NCBI GenBank assembly: GCA_945869355.1
Contig: CAMBPA010000056.1
Location: 1 to 7,608 of the forward strand
Reading direction: 5' to 3'
From: Bordetella parapertussis
GTDB taxonomy: Bacteria > Pseudomonadota > Gammaproteobacteria > Burkholderiales > Burkholderiaceae_B
DNA: 7,608 nt
Under the pieces are notes generated by a model, which saw only the letters and a list, made by a program, of their open reading frames with translations, made no database searches and was not told where the DNA came from. Position 1 is the first letter of the stretch; each line of letters begins with the position of its first letter. A program made the position numbers and the translations under genes. Positions 1 through 6,452 of this stretch are shown here, piece after piece.

Positions 1-568
1 CGGATAGCATCCCACCGATGATGGTGGCACCAGAGCGTGAAGTTCCTGGCACCATCGCCAAACATTGTGCGCAGCCAACTGTAAGGGCCTGCTTCCAGCT
101 AATTTGCTCAAGAGTGCGCGCCTGTGGACGCGCCTCAAGGACCGCGGCCTCTGCAGGGGAACGACGACGTTCAACCCACAACATGATGAAGCCGCCGAGC
201 ACGAGCGTCACTGCCACTACGCTTGGATGAAAAAACAAGGCCTTAATCATTTTTATAAATAGCAGCCCAATAATCGCTGACGGCAAAAAGGCTATCAACA
301 GATTACGTGTAAAGGCCACCTCGACTGGATTCAAGCGCAAGGTCCCCACAATCATTTGAATCAACCGCTGCCGAAAGATCCACATCACAGCTAGGATCGA
401 GCCAAGCTGGATCACCACCTCGAAGACTTTAGCTTCATCCGATTCAAAATTGATCCAATTGCCAAACAGAATCAAATGACCGGTACTGGATATCGGCAAG
501 AATTCCGTTATGCCTTCCAATACACCTAAAAAGAAAGCTTTCAGCAAATAAATAGTTTGATCAGTCAT
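1..568 (-). CDS. uppP: Undecaprenyl-diphosphatase UppP (BacA), N-terminal 189 residues, cut by window edge
   Basis: Integral membrane enzyme that dephosphorylates undecaprenyl diphosphate so that the lipid carrier for peptidoglycan and other envelope polymers can be reused; loss or overproduction alters bacitracin sensitivity. The reading frame is open from an ATG at 568 to the window edge. Both family signatures are present: LEGITEFLPISSTGH at residues 17-31 (Glu18, Glu22, Ser28 and His31 are the expected active-site residues) and PGTSRSG at 174-180 (Arg178). Several hydrophobic segments lie between them. The family is usually 265-290 residues, so roughly 80-100 C-terminal residues lie outside the window. 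An in-frame TAG sits three codons before the ATG (574-576), which fixes the start at or after 568; no clear ribosome site is visible. It begins 25 bases after the histidine phosphatase stop, so it is probably co-transcribed with it. Identification is secure; the sequence resembles Bordetella-type UppP. Confidence 0.96.
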   Translation of the reverse strand, partial: MTDQTIYLLKAFFLGVLEGITEFLPISSTGHLILFGNWINFESDEAKVFEVVIQLGSILAVMWIFRQRLIQMIVGTLRLNPVEVAFTRNLLIAFLPSAIIGLLFIKMIKALFFHPSVVAVTLVLGGFIMLWVERRRSPAEAAVLEARPQARTLEQISWKQALTVGCAQCLAMVPGTSRSGATIIGGMLS

Positions 569-593
569 AAGAATCTAAAGTGATGCAATCGAC

Positions 594-1190
594 TCAAGGC
601 CTAGGGCTAGAAAACGTCTGATGCGAAACATAACGTCCGTCAGGGGCCACACGGGCCAACACGATATCCCCCACACCAATTGCTTGTCCTGTGAAGGCCT
701 CAATATTGACGTGATGCGTCACGTAGATGAGAGGCTGTTTTGGAAAGGCCTTCAGATTTGCAGCGATCAAATTTTGTAGGGCGCGATTCTGTGCGTCACG
801 GCGACGCATATCGTCAAAGAAAGAACCGAGAGCCGGCTCAATGAGAACAGGTCCCTTATTCATCAAAGTCGCCGTATCCACGCAACGACACCAGGCGCTA
901 CTAAACATCTTTGCACTCTGAATCTTACGATCGGCAAGCCATTGCCCAATCGCAACAGACTGTCTGCGCCCATAGTCCCCAAGATTACGCTGCGTTGCGC
1001 ACTGGTCCAACTTATAGCCACCAGGATCACCAACGCCGGGGGCATCCGCATGACGAATCATCAAGACATATTCGCCATTTGTTAAGTCGCTGAGCAAGTC
1101 CGCCCGGGCGATGCCAGTCAAACTAAACAGACATACAAGCGCCGTGAATAACGCGCTCGCAAATCTTTTTACATATATATCGATCATCAT
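594..1190 (-). CDS. Secreted histidine phosphatase superfamily protein (branch 1)
   Basis: 198-residue protein with an N-terminal signal peptide: basic start, hydrophobic core at about residues 11-27, and an Ala-x-Ala type cleavage site (ARA) before Asp31. It is therefore probably periplasmic. The phosphatase signature is the IRHAD segment (Arg46, His47, the latter being the residue that is phosphorylated in this superfamily). The second arginine is Arg102 in SSAWCRCVDTA, and the second histidine is His159 in VTHHVNIEAFTG. All core catalytic residues are present, so it is likely active, but the substrate cannot be read from sequence. Cys101 and Cys103 flank Arg102 and could form disulfides in the periplasm. 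The start is one of two consecutive ATGs (1190 or 1187); a GGGTG lies five bases before 1190. It sits 15 bases after the MFS stop and 25 bases before uppP, consistent with one operon. Confidence 0.88.
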   Translation of the reverse strand: MMIDIYVKRFASALFTALVCLFSLTGIARADLLSDLTNGEYVLMIRHADAPGVGDPGGYKLDQCATQRNLGDYGRRQSVAIGQWLADRKIQSAKMFSSAWCRCVDTATLMNKGPVLIEPALGSFFDDMRRRDAQNRALQNLIAANLKAFPKQPLIYVTHHVNIEAFTGQAIGVGDIVLARVAPDGRYVSHQTFSSPRP

Positions 1191-1205
1191 GTAAACACCC
1201 AGTAC

Positions 1206-2480
1206 TTAAGATTTACGCTCAAAGGATTTACGCTCAAACTGCCGCAACTGTTTTGAATACCAGAATGGTGAGACCGCCAAAATCACGTTCATCATCGAAA
1301 AAATGATACTGGCCTTATAACCGCCCGAGAAGTCATAGATCAACCCCGAGATCATTGCCCCAGCCGCCGCGCCTAGCGACATACACGCGTAAATGGCGCC
1401 GTATATGGTGGCTAACCCATGGCGCGGGAAGAGCTTTGTGCACAAGCCCGATACGATCGGACCCCGCGCGCCTTGTGCAATCCCAAAAAAAACAACAAAG
1501 ATCATCAGTAGCCATTGAGACGGGAAATAGATCAACCCAAGTAGCGCGCATAAACCAATCGAGGTGCAGGTGAATGATAATGTGGCGGTCCAACGCGCAC
1601 CAAAACGGTCTGATAAACGGCCTGCAGAGCTCACGCCTATGACCGATAGAATTCCGGCAATACCGAAAGAACTCGCTGCCTCAAGCGCTGAAAAGCCCAC
1701 ACTCACCAGGTACGGAATAATCTGCACAATCACCGTATAGACGACGACCGACGTAAAAAAGAAGGCTTGGGCCAAGGCCCAAAAACCTGTTGTCTTGATC
1801 GCATCGAGTAATGGCGACTCTGAGAGTGATGTCGAGAGAGCCGGCACAACAGAATCAGTGGGCTTCACAGCCTCTGATCCAACTGGTCGCCCTGCCCTAA
1901 TGACTTTCCAAGGCAACGCCAACACCAAGGGCAACAACCCAATTAAAATTCCCCCTAAGGTGTAATAAGCGTTACGCCAACCAATCACCTCATTCAGATA
2001 TTGAGCGAAAGGCACAATGACGAGCGTGCCAGCACCAAAACCGGCATACGCAATCCCGATGGCAGTGCTGGTGTTGTGAGGAAACCAGCGACTAATCAAA
2101 CTCGCTGAAGGGACCATCCCTAGTGCACCCACCCCAATTCCACCCGCAATACCCACGCATAGATGAAACTGCCAAAGCTGCGTCAAGTTGCCAGCGAGCA
2201 GATACCCGATACCCAAGCAGAGCAAACCCAACAAATAGACGAAACGCGGGCCTCGGCGATCAAACAACATGCCAATAAAGGGTGCAGACAATCCGTTGGC
2301 GATCATGTAGATCGAATACACGCTCGTCAGTTCAGAGCGTGTCCAGCCAAAGTCCTTTTCAAGCGGGAGTAAAAAGGTGACATACGCGTCACCTACTCCG
2401 CGACCAAGCATGTTGAATAAAAAGCAAATCAACAGCACGATCACCGCCATCCGGGCATCGGATGGGCGTTGCTCGATCAT
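1206..2480 (-). CDS. MFS transporter, oxalate/formate antiporter-like (monocarboxylate-type) family
   Basis: 424-residue polytopic membrane protein with the 12-helix layout of the major facilitator superfamily. Both halves carry the loop 2-3 motif: GMLFDRRGPR at residues 70-79 and GRLSDRFGAR at 287-296. A polar central loop (about 195-230) separates the halves. General style, including the DAYVTFLLPLEKDFGW stretch after helix 1, is that of organic-acid transporters of the OFA/monocarboxylate group, so import of the acid degraded by the upstream enzymes is a reasonable inference. The ATG at 2480 is chosen because it forms an ATGA overlap with the MaoC stop. A TTG at 2522 would add 14 residues inside the hydratase gene and has no better ribosome site. 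The C-terminus ends in a duplicated FERKS (415-419 and 420-424). Substrate and direction of transport are unknown. Confidence 0.9.
   Translation of the reverse strand: MIEQRPSDARMAVIVLLICFLFNMLGRGVGDAYVTFLLPLEKDFGWTRSELTSVYSIYMIANGLSAPFIGMLFDRRGPRFVYLLGLLCLGIGYLLAGNLTQLWQFHLCVGIAGGIGVGALGMVPSASLISRWFPHNTSTAIGIAYAGFGAGTLVIVPFAQYLNEVIGWRNAYYTLGGILIGLLPLVLALPWKVIRAGRPVGSEAVKPTDSVVPALSTSLSESPLLDAIKTTGFWALAQAFFFTSVVVYTVIVQIIPYLVSVGFSALEAASSFGIAGILSVIGVSSAGRLSDRFGARWTATLSFTCTSIGLCALLGLIYFPSQWLLMIFVVFFGIAQGARGPIVSGLCTKLFPRHGLATIYGAIYACMSLGAAAGAMISGLIYDFSGGYKASIIFSMMNVILAVSPFWYSKQLRQFERKSFERKS
1210..1239 (-). repeat. 15-bp tandem duplication at the 3' end of the MFS gene
   Basis: Plus-strand copies gatttacgctcaaag (1210-1224) and gatttacgctcaaac (1225-1239) match at 14 of 15 bases and abut directly. 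In frame, this writes FERKS twice just before the TAA stop of the transporter, in the predicted cytoplasmic tail. Near identity suggests a recent slippage duplication; no function is evident. Confidence 0.9.
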
Positions 2481-2929
2481 GCGGGGCGACACTTCATCAA
2501 GCCAGAACGACGACAGATACAAACGATTTCATCGCGCTGATTGATCCCACGGTGTTCAAACTCCACAATCCCCGCGTCGCTACGCGATTTACTCAAGCGC
2601 TTGGATACGATCGTGGTCTCCACACGAATCGTGTCGCCATAAAAGACCGGATGCGGAAAGCGCGTATCCGCCATTCCTAGGTTCGCAATGGTCGTACCTA
2701 ACGTCGTCTCACCCACCGTGATCCCGATCACCAGGCCCAAGGTAAATAAACTATTGACTAAGATCTGGCCAAACTCTGTCTTCGAGGCAAACTCTTTGTC
2801 TAGGTGCAAGGGCTGGGGGTTCATGGTGAGGGTCGAGAACAGGACATTGTCCATCTCAGTGACCGTGCGAGTCATGGAATGTTTAAACAGCTGACCCACC
2901 TCGAACTCTTCAAAATACAGACCGGCCAT
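2477..2929 (-). CDS. MaoC-type (hot-dog fold) enoyl-CoA hydratase/dehydratase
   Basis: 150-residue single hot-dog domain protein of the MaoC/(R)-hydratase family, expected to add water across an alpha,beta-unsaturated acyl-CoA. The hydratase-2 signature is seen as LTMNPQPLHLD at residues 34-44, with the catalytic histidine at His42. The position five residues before it, normally the catalytic aspartate in (R)-hydratases, is Asn37. The overhanging segment with EFGQILVNSLFTLGL (52-66) and the C-terminal strand GIVEFEHRGINQR (120-132) fit the family. ATG at 2929 is preceded by a strong AGGAGAG (2934-2940) whose first bases overlap the stop of the dehydrogenase gene. Its own TGA overlaps the MFS ATG. 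In context it should hydrate the product of the acyl-CoA dehydrogenase to the hydroxyacyl-CoA that the CitE-like lyase cleaves; this role is inferred. Confidence 0.88.
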   Translation of the reverse strand: MAGLYFEEFEVGQLFKHSMTRTVTEMDNVLFSTLTMNPQPLHLDKEFASKTEFGQILVNSLFTLGLVIGITVGETTLGTTIANLGMADTRFPHPVFYGDTIRVETTIVSKRLSKSRSDAGIVEFEHRGINQRDEIVCICRRSGLMKCRPA

Positions 2930-2933
2930 AGAA

Positions 2934-2940
2934 CTCTCCT
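2934..2940 (-). promoter_or_regulatory. Ribosome binding site of the MaoC gene overlapping the upstream stop codon
   Basis: On the minus strand the text TAGGAGAG contains both the TAG stop of the acyl-CoA dehydrogenase gene (2941-2939) and AGGAGAG (2940-2934). AGGAG is six bases from the MaoC ATG. This is the strongest Shine-Dalgarno sequence seen in the window, and the arrangement suggests translational coupling of the two genes. Confidence 0.75.
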
Positions 2941-4105
2941 AATAAGACTTGGGCAAGCCAAGCACGCGCTCGGCGATAAAGCACAACACCAACTGCGGAC
3001 TGACGGGTGCGATACGAGTGATCAAGACTTCACGCAAATAGCGCTCAACGTGATATTCCTTGGCGTAGCCGAAGCCACCGTGCGTCATCACCGCAGTCTG
3101 GCAGGCATTAAAACCGGCCTCTCCCGCCAAGTATTTGGCAGCGTTCGCTTGGGCACCACAAGACTCACCTTTATCGAAGAGCGTTGCTGCCAGCATCACC
3201 ATGAGGTTGGCTGCCTCGAGCTCCATCCAGCAGGCTGCCAGCGGATGTTGGATACCTTGATTTTGTCCAATGGGACGATCAAACACTACGCGCTCTTTTG
3301 CGTAGTTTGTGGCACGCTTGAGTGCCACTTTTCCCAGGCCGACGCCTTCGGCAGCGATCAAGATGCGCTCGGCATTCATACCATGCATGATGTAATGAAA
3401 GCCTTTGCCCTCCTCGCCAATGCGATCCGCTACGGGGACTTTTAAGCCGTCGATAAATAGCTCGTTTGAATCAACGGCCTTACGACCCATTTTTTCAATC
3501 TCATGGACTTTAATAAAATTGCGATCAAAGTTCGTATAAAACAGACTCAATCCATCGGTATGTTTTTTTACTTCCTCAAGCGGCGTCGTACGGGCGAGGA
3601 TCAACATCTTCTCTGCAACCTGCGCCGTTGAGATCCAAACCTTTGTTCCGCTCAACACATAGTGATCACCGGCACGTTCGGCTTTGACCTTTAACTGCGT
3701 AGTATTCAAGCCAGTATTGGGTTCAGTGACCGCAAAACACGCGCGCTCTGTGCCTGCTACCAGAGGCGGCAACATACGTTTCTTTTGCTCTTCGGACCCA
3801 AACGGCACGACAGGATTCAAGCCAAAGATATTCATGTGCACTGCCGAGGCGCCGCTCATGCCTGCACCCGACTCACTGATTGTCTGCATCATGATGGCCG
3901 CTTCGGTAATACCAAGCCCTGAACCACCGTAGACCTCAGGAATACAAATCCCTAGCCAACCATCCTTAGCGAGTGCTTGATGAAAGTCGGCAGGAAAACC
4001 GCCGTGCTTGTCTTTCTCAAGCCAATACTGGTCATCGAAGCGTTCGCAAATCTTCGCGATCGCCTCACGGATAGTCTCTTGCTCTTGCGATAATGAAAAG
4101 TCCAT
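2939..4105 (-). CDS. Acyl-CoA dehydrogenase family flavoprotein
   Basis: 388-residue protein of normal length for the soluble FAD-dependent acyl-CoA dehydrogenases, which oxidise acyl-CoA to 2-enoyl-CoA and pass electrons to electron-transfer flavoprotein. The N-terminal helical domain starts DFSLSQEQETIREAI. The FAD/substrate signature CFAVTEPNTGLNTTQLKVKA begins near residue 123, with GTKVWIS near 153-159. The C-terminal segment GGFGYAKEYHVERYLRE (343-359) is also typical. Where short- and medium-chain enzymes have the catalytic Glu in YEGT, this protein reads RIAPVSPQ (364-371), with no Glu. Glu246 in the preceding helix (GMNAERILIAAEGVGLG) sits where isovaleryl-CoA and long-chain dehydrogenases carry their base. 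ATG at 4105 is preferred over GTG at 4108 because GAGGTG (4111-4116) lies five bases before it. It lies between the CoA-transferase and hydratase genes; the substrate is not known. Confidence 0.92.
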   Translation of the reverse strand: MDFSLSQEQETIREAIAKICERFDDQYWLEKDKHGGFPADFHQALAKDGWLGICIPEVYGGSGLGITEAAIMMQTISESGAGMSGASAVHMNIFGLNPVVPFGSEEQKKRMLPPLVAGTERACFAVTEPNTGLNTTQLKVKAERAGDHYVLSGTKVWISTAQVAEKMLILARTTPLEEVKKHTDGLSLFYTNFDRNFIKVHEIEKMGRKAVDSNELFIDGLKVPVADRIGEEGKGFHYIMHGMNAERILIAAEGVGLGKVALKRATNYAKERVVFDRPIGQNQGIQHPLAACWMELEAANLMVMLAATLFDKGESCGAQANAAKYLAGEAGFNACQTAVMTHGGFGYAKEYHVERYLREVLITRIAPVSPQLVLCFIAERVLGLPKSY

Positions 4106-4110
4106 CACTA

Positions 4111-4116
4111 CACCTC
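4111..4116 (-). promoter_or_regulatory. Ribosome binding site deciding the acyl-CoA dehydrogenase start
   Basis: The minus strand reads GAGGTG-TAGTG-ATG. The GAGGTG is five bases from the ATG at 4105 but only two from the adjacent in-frame GTG at 4108, so the ATG is the likelier start. Confidence 0.6.
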
Positions 4117-4139
4117 AATATCAATGCGCTGTTCGAATG

Positions 4140-5348
4140 CTATGTTGAGCCCGGTATTAGTGTGACGCCCTGACGCACCATGTCGGCGATTTTTTGCTCT
4201 GAATATCCTAGCTCACGGAGCACTTCAATACTGTGTTCGCCTAAGCGTGGTGCGTGACGTCCATGTTCGGGTTGGCTCTCTGTCCAAGTCGTCGGCACGT
4301 CGACCATACGAATACGCCCTTCCGTCGGATGTTCCTTCCATTTGAAAAACTCAATGGCATTCAAGTGAGGATCATCAAAAATCGTCTCAAGCGTGTGCAA
4401 AGGCATCGTCGGGATGTCTGCGACCTCCAAGAGCTTGAGCCACTCCTCGGTCGTGCGCTCCACAAAGATTTTGGCAACCAATCCCTGTAAATCATTGATG
4501 TGTTGCGTGCGAACACTCAAACTCTTGAATCTTTCATCCGTTTCAAAAATCTCGGACTTGCCGATTGCATTAAAAAACGATGCCCATTGCTTATCGTTAT
4601 AAATCACCGCGCACACATAGCCGTCAGCCGTCTTGTAGGGGCGACGCTCTGAGGCCAGCAATCGTGGATAGCCAGGCGGGCCGTTGGGCGGATCAAAGGT
4701 TTCTCCGCCAATGTGATCACTCAACAGATGGCTAATCATCGTCTCAAACATCGGGATGTCGATCCGCTGGCCCACGCCCGTCTTTTCGCGATGGTAGAGC
4801 GCGGCACACAATGAGGTTACCGCATACAAACCAACCGTGCGATCCACCAAATTGGATGGAACATAGCGCGGCACATCAGAACCTGCCTGTTTAATGAGCG
4901 ACGGCAAACCAATCGCCCCCTGAATCAAATCATCGAAGGCCGGCTTATGTCCATACGGACCGTCTTGACCAAAGCCGAAGGTACCCGCATACAAAATACG
5001 GGGATTAATTTTTTTGACTTCGTCGTAACCGAGTCCCAGCCGCGCCATCGCTTGCGGACGTACGTTATAGAGCAGGATATCCGCCGTCGCGATGAGCTTT
5101 TTAATTGCTTCTAGCCCGTCCGCTTGCTTCACATCCAACACCATGCCGCGCTTGCTGCGGTTGACATGCAAGTACAGCGACCCCATCCGAGGGTGCTGCA
5201 TCGGTCCGACGTCGCGGACCATATCACCTGAGGGCGATTCAACTTTAATAACATCCGCCCCCATATCACCCAATAGCTGGGCCGCATACGGGCCCATCAA
5301 TATCGCAGTCATGTCAACTACGCGTATACCTTTCAGTGGACCACTCAT
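4140..5348 (-). CDS. CaiB/BaiF (class III) CoA-transferase
   Basis: 402-residue protein of the formyl-CoA transferase/CaiB family, which moves CoA between carboxylic acids through an enzyme-bound aspartyl intermediate. It begins with the typical PLKGIRVVDMTAILMGPYAA, followed by LLGDMGADVIKVESPSGD (25-42), NRSKRGMVLD (63-72) and GYDEVKKINPRIL. The catalytic aspartate is Asp169 in SNLVDRTVGLYA, the same number as in characterised formyl-CoA transferase. The Gly/Pro-rich loop around residues 214-226 covers the active site in relatives. ATG at 5348 has AAGAGGT nine bases upstream. The gene is 34 bases downstream of the CitE-like gene and 34 bases upstream of the dehydrogenase. Its likely job is to activate a di- or monocarboxylic acid, perhaps with succinyl-CoA or acetyl-CoA as donor, for the other enzymes. 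Family is certain; substrate is inferred only from context. Confidence 0.93.
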   Translation of the reverse strand: MSGPLKGIRVVDMTAILMGPYAAQLLGDMGADVIKVESPSGDMVRDVGPMQHPRMGSLYLHVNRSKRGMVLDVKQADGLEAIKKLIATADILLYNVRPQAMARLGLGYDEVKKINPRILYAGTFGFGQDGPYGHKPAFDDLIQGAIGLPSLIKQAGSDVPRYVPSNLVDRTVGLYAVTSLCAALYHREKTGVGQRIDIPMFETMISHLLSDHIGGETFDPPNGPPGYPRLLASERRPYKTADGYVCAVIYNDKQWASFFNAIGKSEIFETDERFKSLSVRTQHINDLQGLVAKIFVERTTEEWLKLLEVADIPTMPLHTLETIFDDPHLNAIEFFKWKEHPTEGRIRMVDVPTTWTESQPEHGRHAPRLGEHSIEVLRELGYSEQKIADMVRQGVTLIPGST

Positions 5349-5382
5349 TATTTAACGACCTCTTGAACCGTCATCTTGATAC

Positions 5383-6264
5383 TTACGCTAACTGTGCCGC
5401 TGCAATAATTTTTTTAGCTAACCGCAGATGCGGCATATCCAACATTTTTCCGTCTAACGTCGCCACGCCAACCTTACCGCTACTTGCAAACGCCGCCACT
5501 ACTTTTTGCGCCCAGTCCTGCGTGGCCGCATCAGGCGTCATCGCCTGATTAATCACCGGCACTTGGCCGGGATGAATCGCAGCCTTGGCAGAGAAGCCAT
5601 CACGGTAGGCGCGACGCGTTTCGCGTGTCAGCGCTTCGGCGTCATTAATCACCGTCGGCACCGTGTCGATGGCAGGCACACCGGCAGCGGTCGCAGCAAA
5701 CAGACAAAGCGAGCGTACTAGATTAAAAGGGGAGGTCCATTCGCCCGAGCCATCCTCTTCCTTATTCGTTAAGGCACCGATATCACCCGACAGATCTTCA
5801 GCACCCCACATCATGCCCGCGAGACGCGGCGTAGCACCCCGATATTCGTTTAGGCCCGCCAGAGACTCGGCATTCTCTGTCACGATTGCGATGATTGAAG
5901 TCAAGTCACTACCTTGCGGATACAGATGCTCGAACGTTTCAAGATACGCGCAGAGCACAGCAAGGTCTTTGGCGCCACTCGCTTTAGGCAATACAACACC
6001 GTCGGGCCGACAGCGCATGACCGCTGCGAGATCCGCAAGCGTCATGCCTGTACCAAGAGCATTCACACGAACATACAGCTTTGGCGTTGCAATCTTGCTT
6101 TGCTTGGTGTGTGTCAAGAACTTAACCAACTCCTCACGACCGTCTTGTTTGCGCGCCATCGAGACGGCATCTTCAAGATCAAAGATCAGAACATCTGCGC
6201 CGCTTTGCAAAGACTTCTCAAGCTTGCGCGAACTATCTGCAGGCACAAATAGCAGGGATCGCAT
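5383..6264 (-). CDS. CitE-like HpcH/HpaI-family CoA-ester lyase (citramalyl/malyl-CoA lyase type)
   Basis: 293-residue TIM-barrel protein of the CitE/CLYBL/Mcl group, Mg-dependent enzymes that split or form beta-hydroxyacyl-CoA esters by Claisen chemistry. Landmarks in order: RSLLFVPADSSRKLEKS (2-18), DLEDAV (29-34), RVNALGTG (66-73), VVLPK (90-94), the metal-ligand Glu130 in IVTENAES, the second metal-ligand Asp157 in WGAEDLSGDIG, and the C-terminal substrate segment KAAIHPGQV (227-235). No acyl-carrier or alpha-subunit citrate lyase genes are nearby, so a citrate lyase role is unlikely. A free CoA-ester lyase (citramalyl-, malyl- or beta-methylmalyl-CoA) fits better. ATG at 6264 has GGAG seven bases upstream. 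It is the first gene of the tight run and follows a candidate promoter at 6324-6329. Confidence 0.9.
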   Translation of the reverse strand: MRSLLFVPADSSRKLEKSLQSGADVLIFDLEDAVSMARKQDGREELVKFLTHTKQSKIATPKLYVRVNALGTGMTLADLAAVMRCRPDGVVLPKASGAKDLAVLCAYLETFEHLYPQGSDLTSIIAIVTENAESLAGLNEYRGATPRLAGMMWGAEDLSGDIGALTNKEEDGSGEWTSPFNLVRSLCLFAATAAGVPAIDTVPTVINDAEALTRETRRAYRDGFSAKAAIHPGQVPVINQAMTPDAATQDWAQKVVAAFASSGKVGVATLDGKMLDMPHLRLAKKIIAAAQLA

Positions 6265-6287
6265 CTCAATTCTCCAGTTTTCTAAGC

Positions 6288-6310
6288 AGAGACCCGAACC
6301 GTCTCTTTTT
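6288..6310 (+). terminator. Weak candidate hairpin terminator, or hairpin in the CitE-gene leader
   Basis: AGAGAC (6288-6293) and GTCTCT (6301-6306) form a perfect six-pair stem with a seven-base loop. On the plus strand it is followed by an unbroken T run to 6310, as in an intrinsic terminator, though the stem has only three G:C pairs and no plus-strand gene precedes it closely. On the minus strand the same hairpin falls in the 5' leader of the CitE-like gene, 23 bases before the ATG and well clear of its ribosome site. Confidence 0.3.
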
Positions 6311-6323
6311 ACACATGCGTTTG

Positions 6324-6329
6324 AGTATA
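6324..6329 (-). promoter_or_regulatory. Candidate -10 box for the catabolic operon
   Basis: The minus strand reads TATACT, five of six matches to the sigma-70 -10 consensus, 59 bases before the CitE-gene ATG. The -35 region at 16-17 bases upstream (ATTATCG) is poor, so an activator may be needed. No other good -10 was found between this site and the ATG. Confidence 0.4.
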
Positions 6330-6452
6330 GCTTGGGCAGATTGAGCGATAATCGAAGAACTTACTCCGAAGGATTCGCAGGCACGGCATCCAGACCTAGG
6401 GTGAGGCCCGAGAAGCATTGTCAGTCCACGAAACAACAACCTGTAAAGAGGA

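Larger units (their letters stand above)
6265..6452. other. 188-base intergenic region between DUF2889 and CitE-like genes
   Basis: No coding potential was recognised on either strand. It holds a candidate minus-strand -10 box (6324-6329), a six-base-pair hairpin (6288-6306) followed on the plus strand by a T run, and one copy of a 12-base direct repeat (6351-6362) also present at 7101-7112. It probably carries the promoter and leader of the catabolic operon. Confidence 0.6.

Noticed and set aside
18..262. Two plus-strand frames at the left edge
   Set aside because: They are antisense to uppP, whose minus-strand frame contains both family signatures and is open to the window edge.
2481..2522. 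TTG at 2522 as the MFS start
   Set aside because: It would overlap the hydratase gene by 46 bases with a rare start codon and a poor ribosome site. The ATG at 2480 makes a clean ATGA junction.
2804..3445. Plus-strand open frame (213 codons) inside the acyl-CoA dehydrogenase region
   Set aside because: It is antisense to an unmistakable acyl-CoA dehydrogenase, spans a real gene boundary and has no recognisable domain.
5383..6264. Citrate lyase beta subunit (citE) in the strict sense
   Set aside because: There are no citD, citF, citC or citG/citX genes nearby; the protein is accompanied by CoA-transferase and acyl-CoA enzymes, which indicates a stand-alone CoA-ester lyase.
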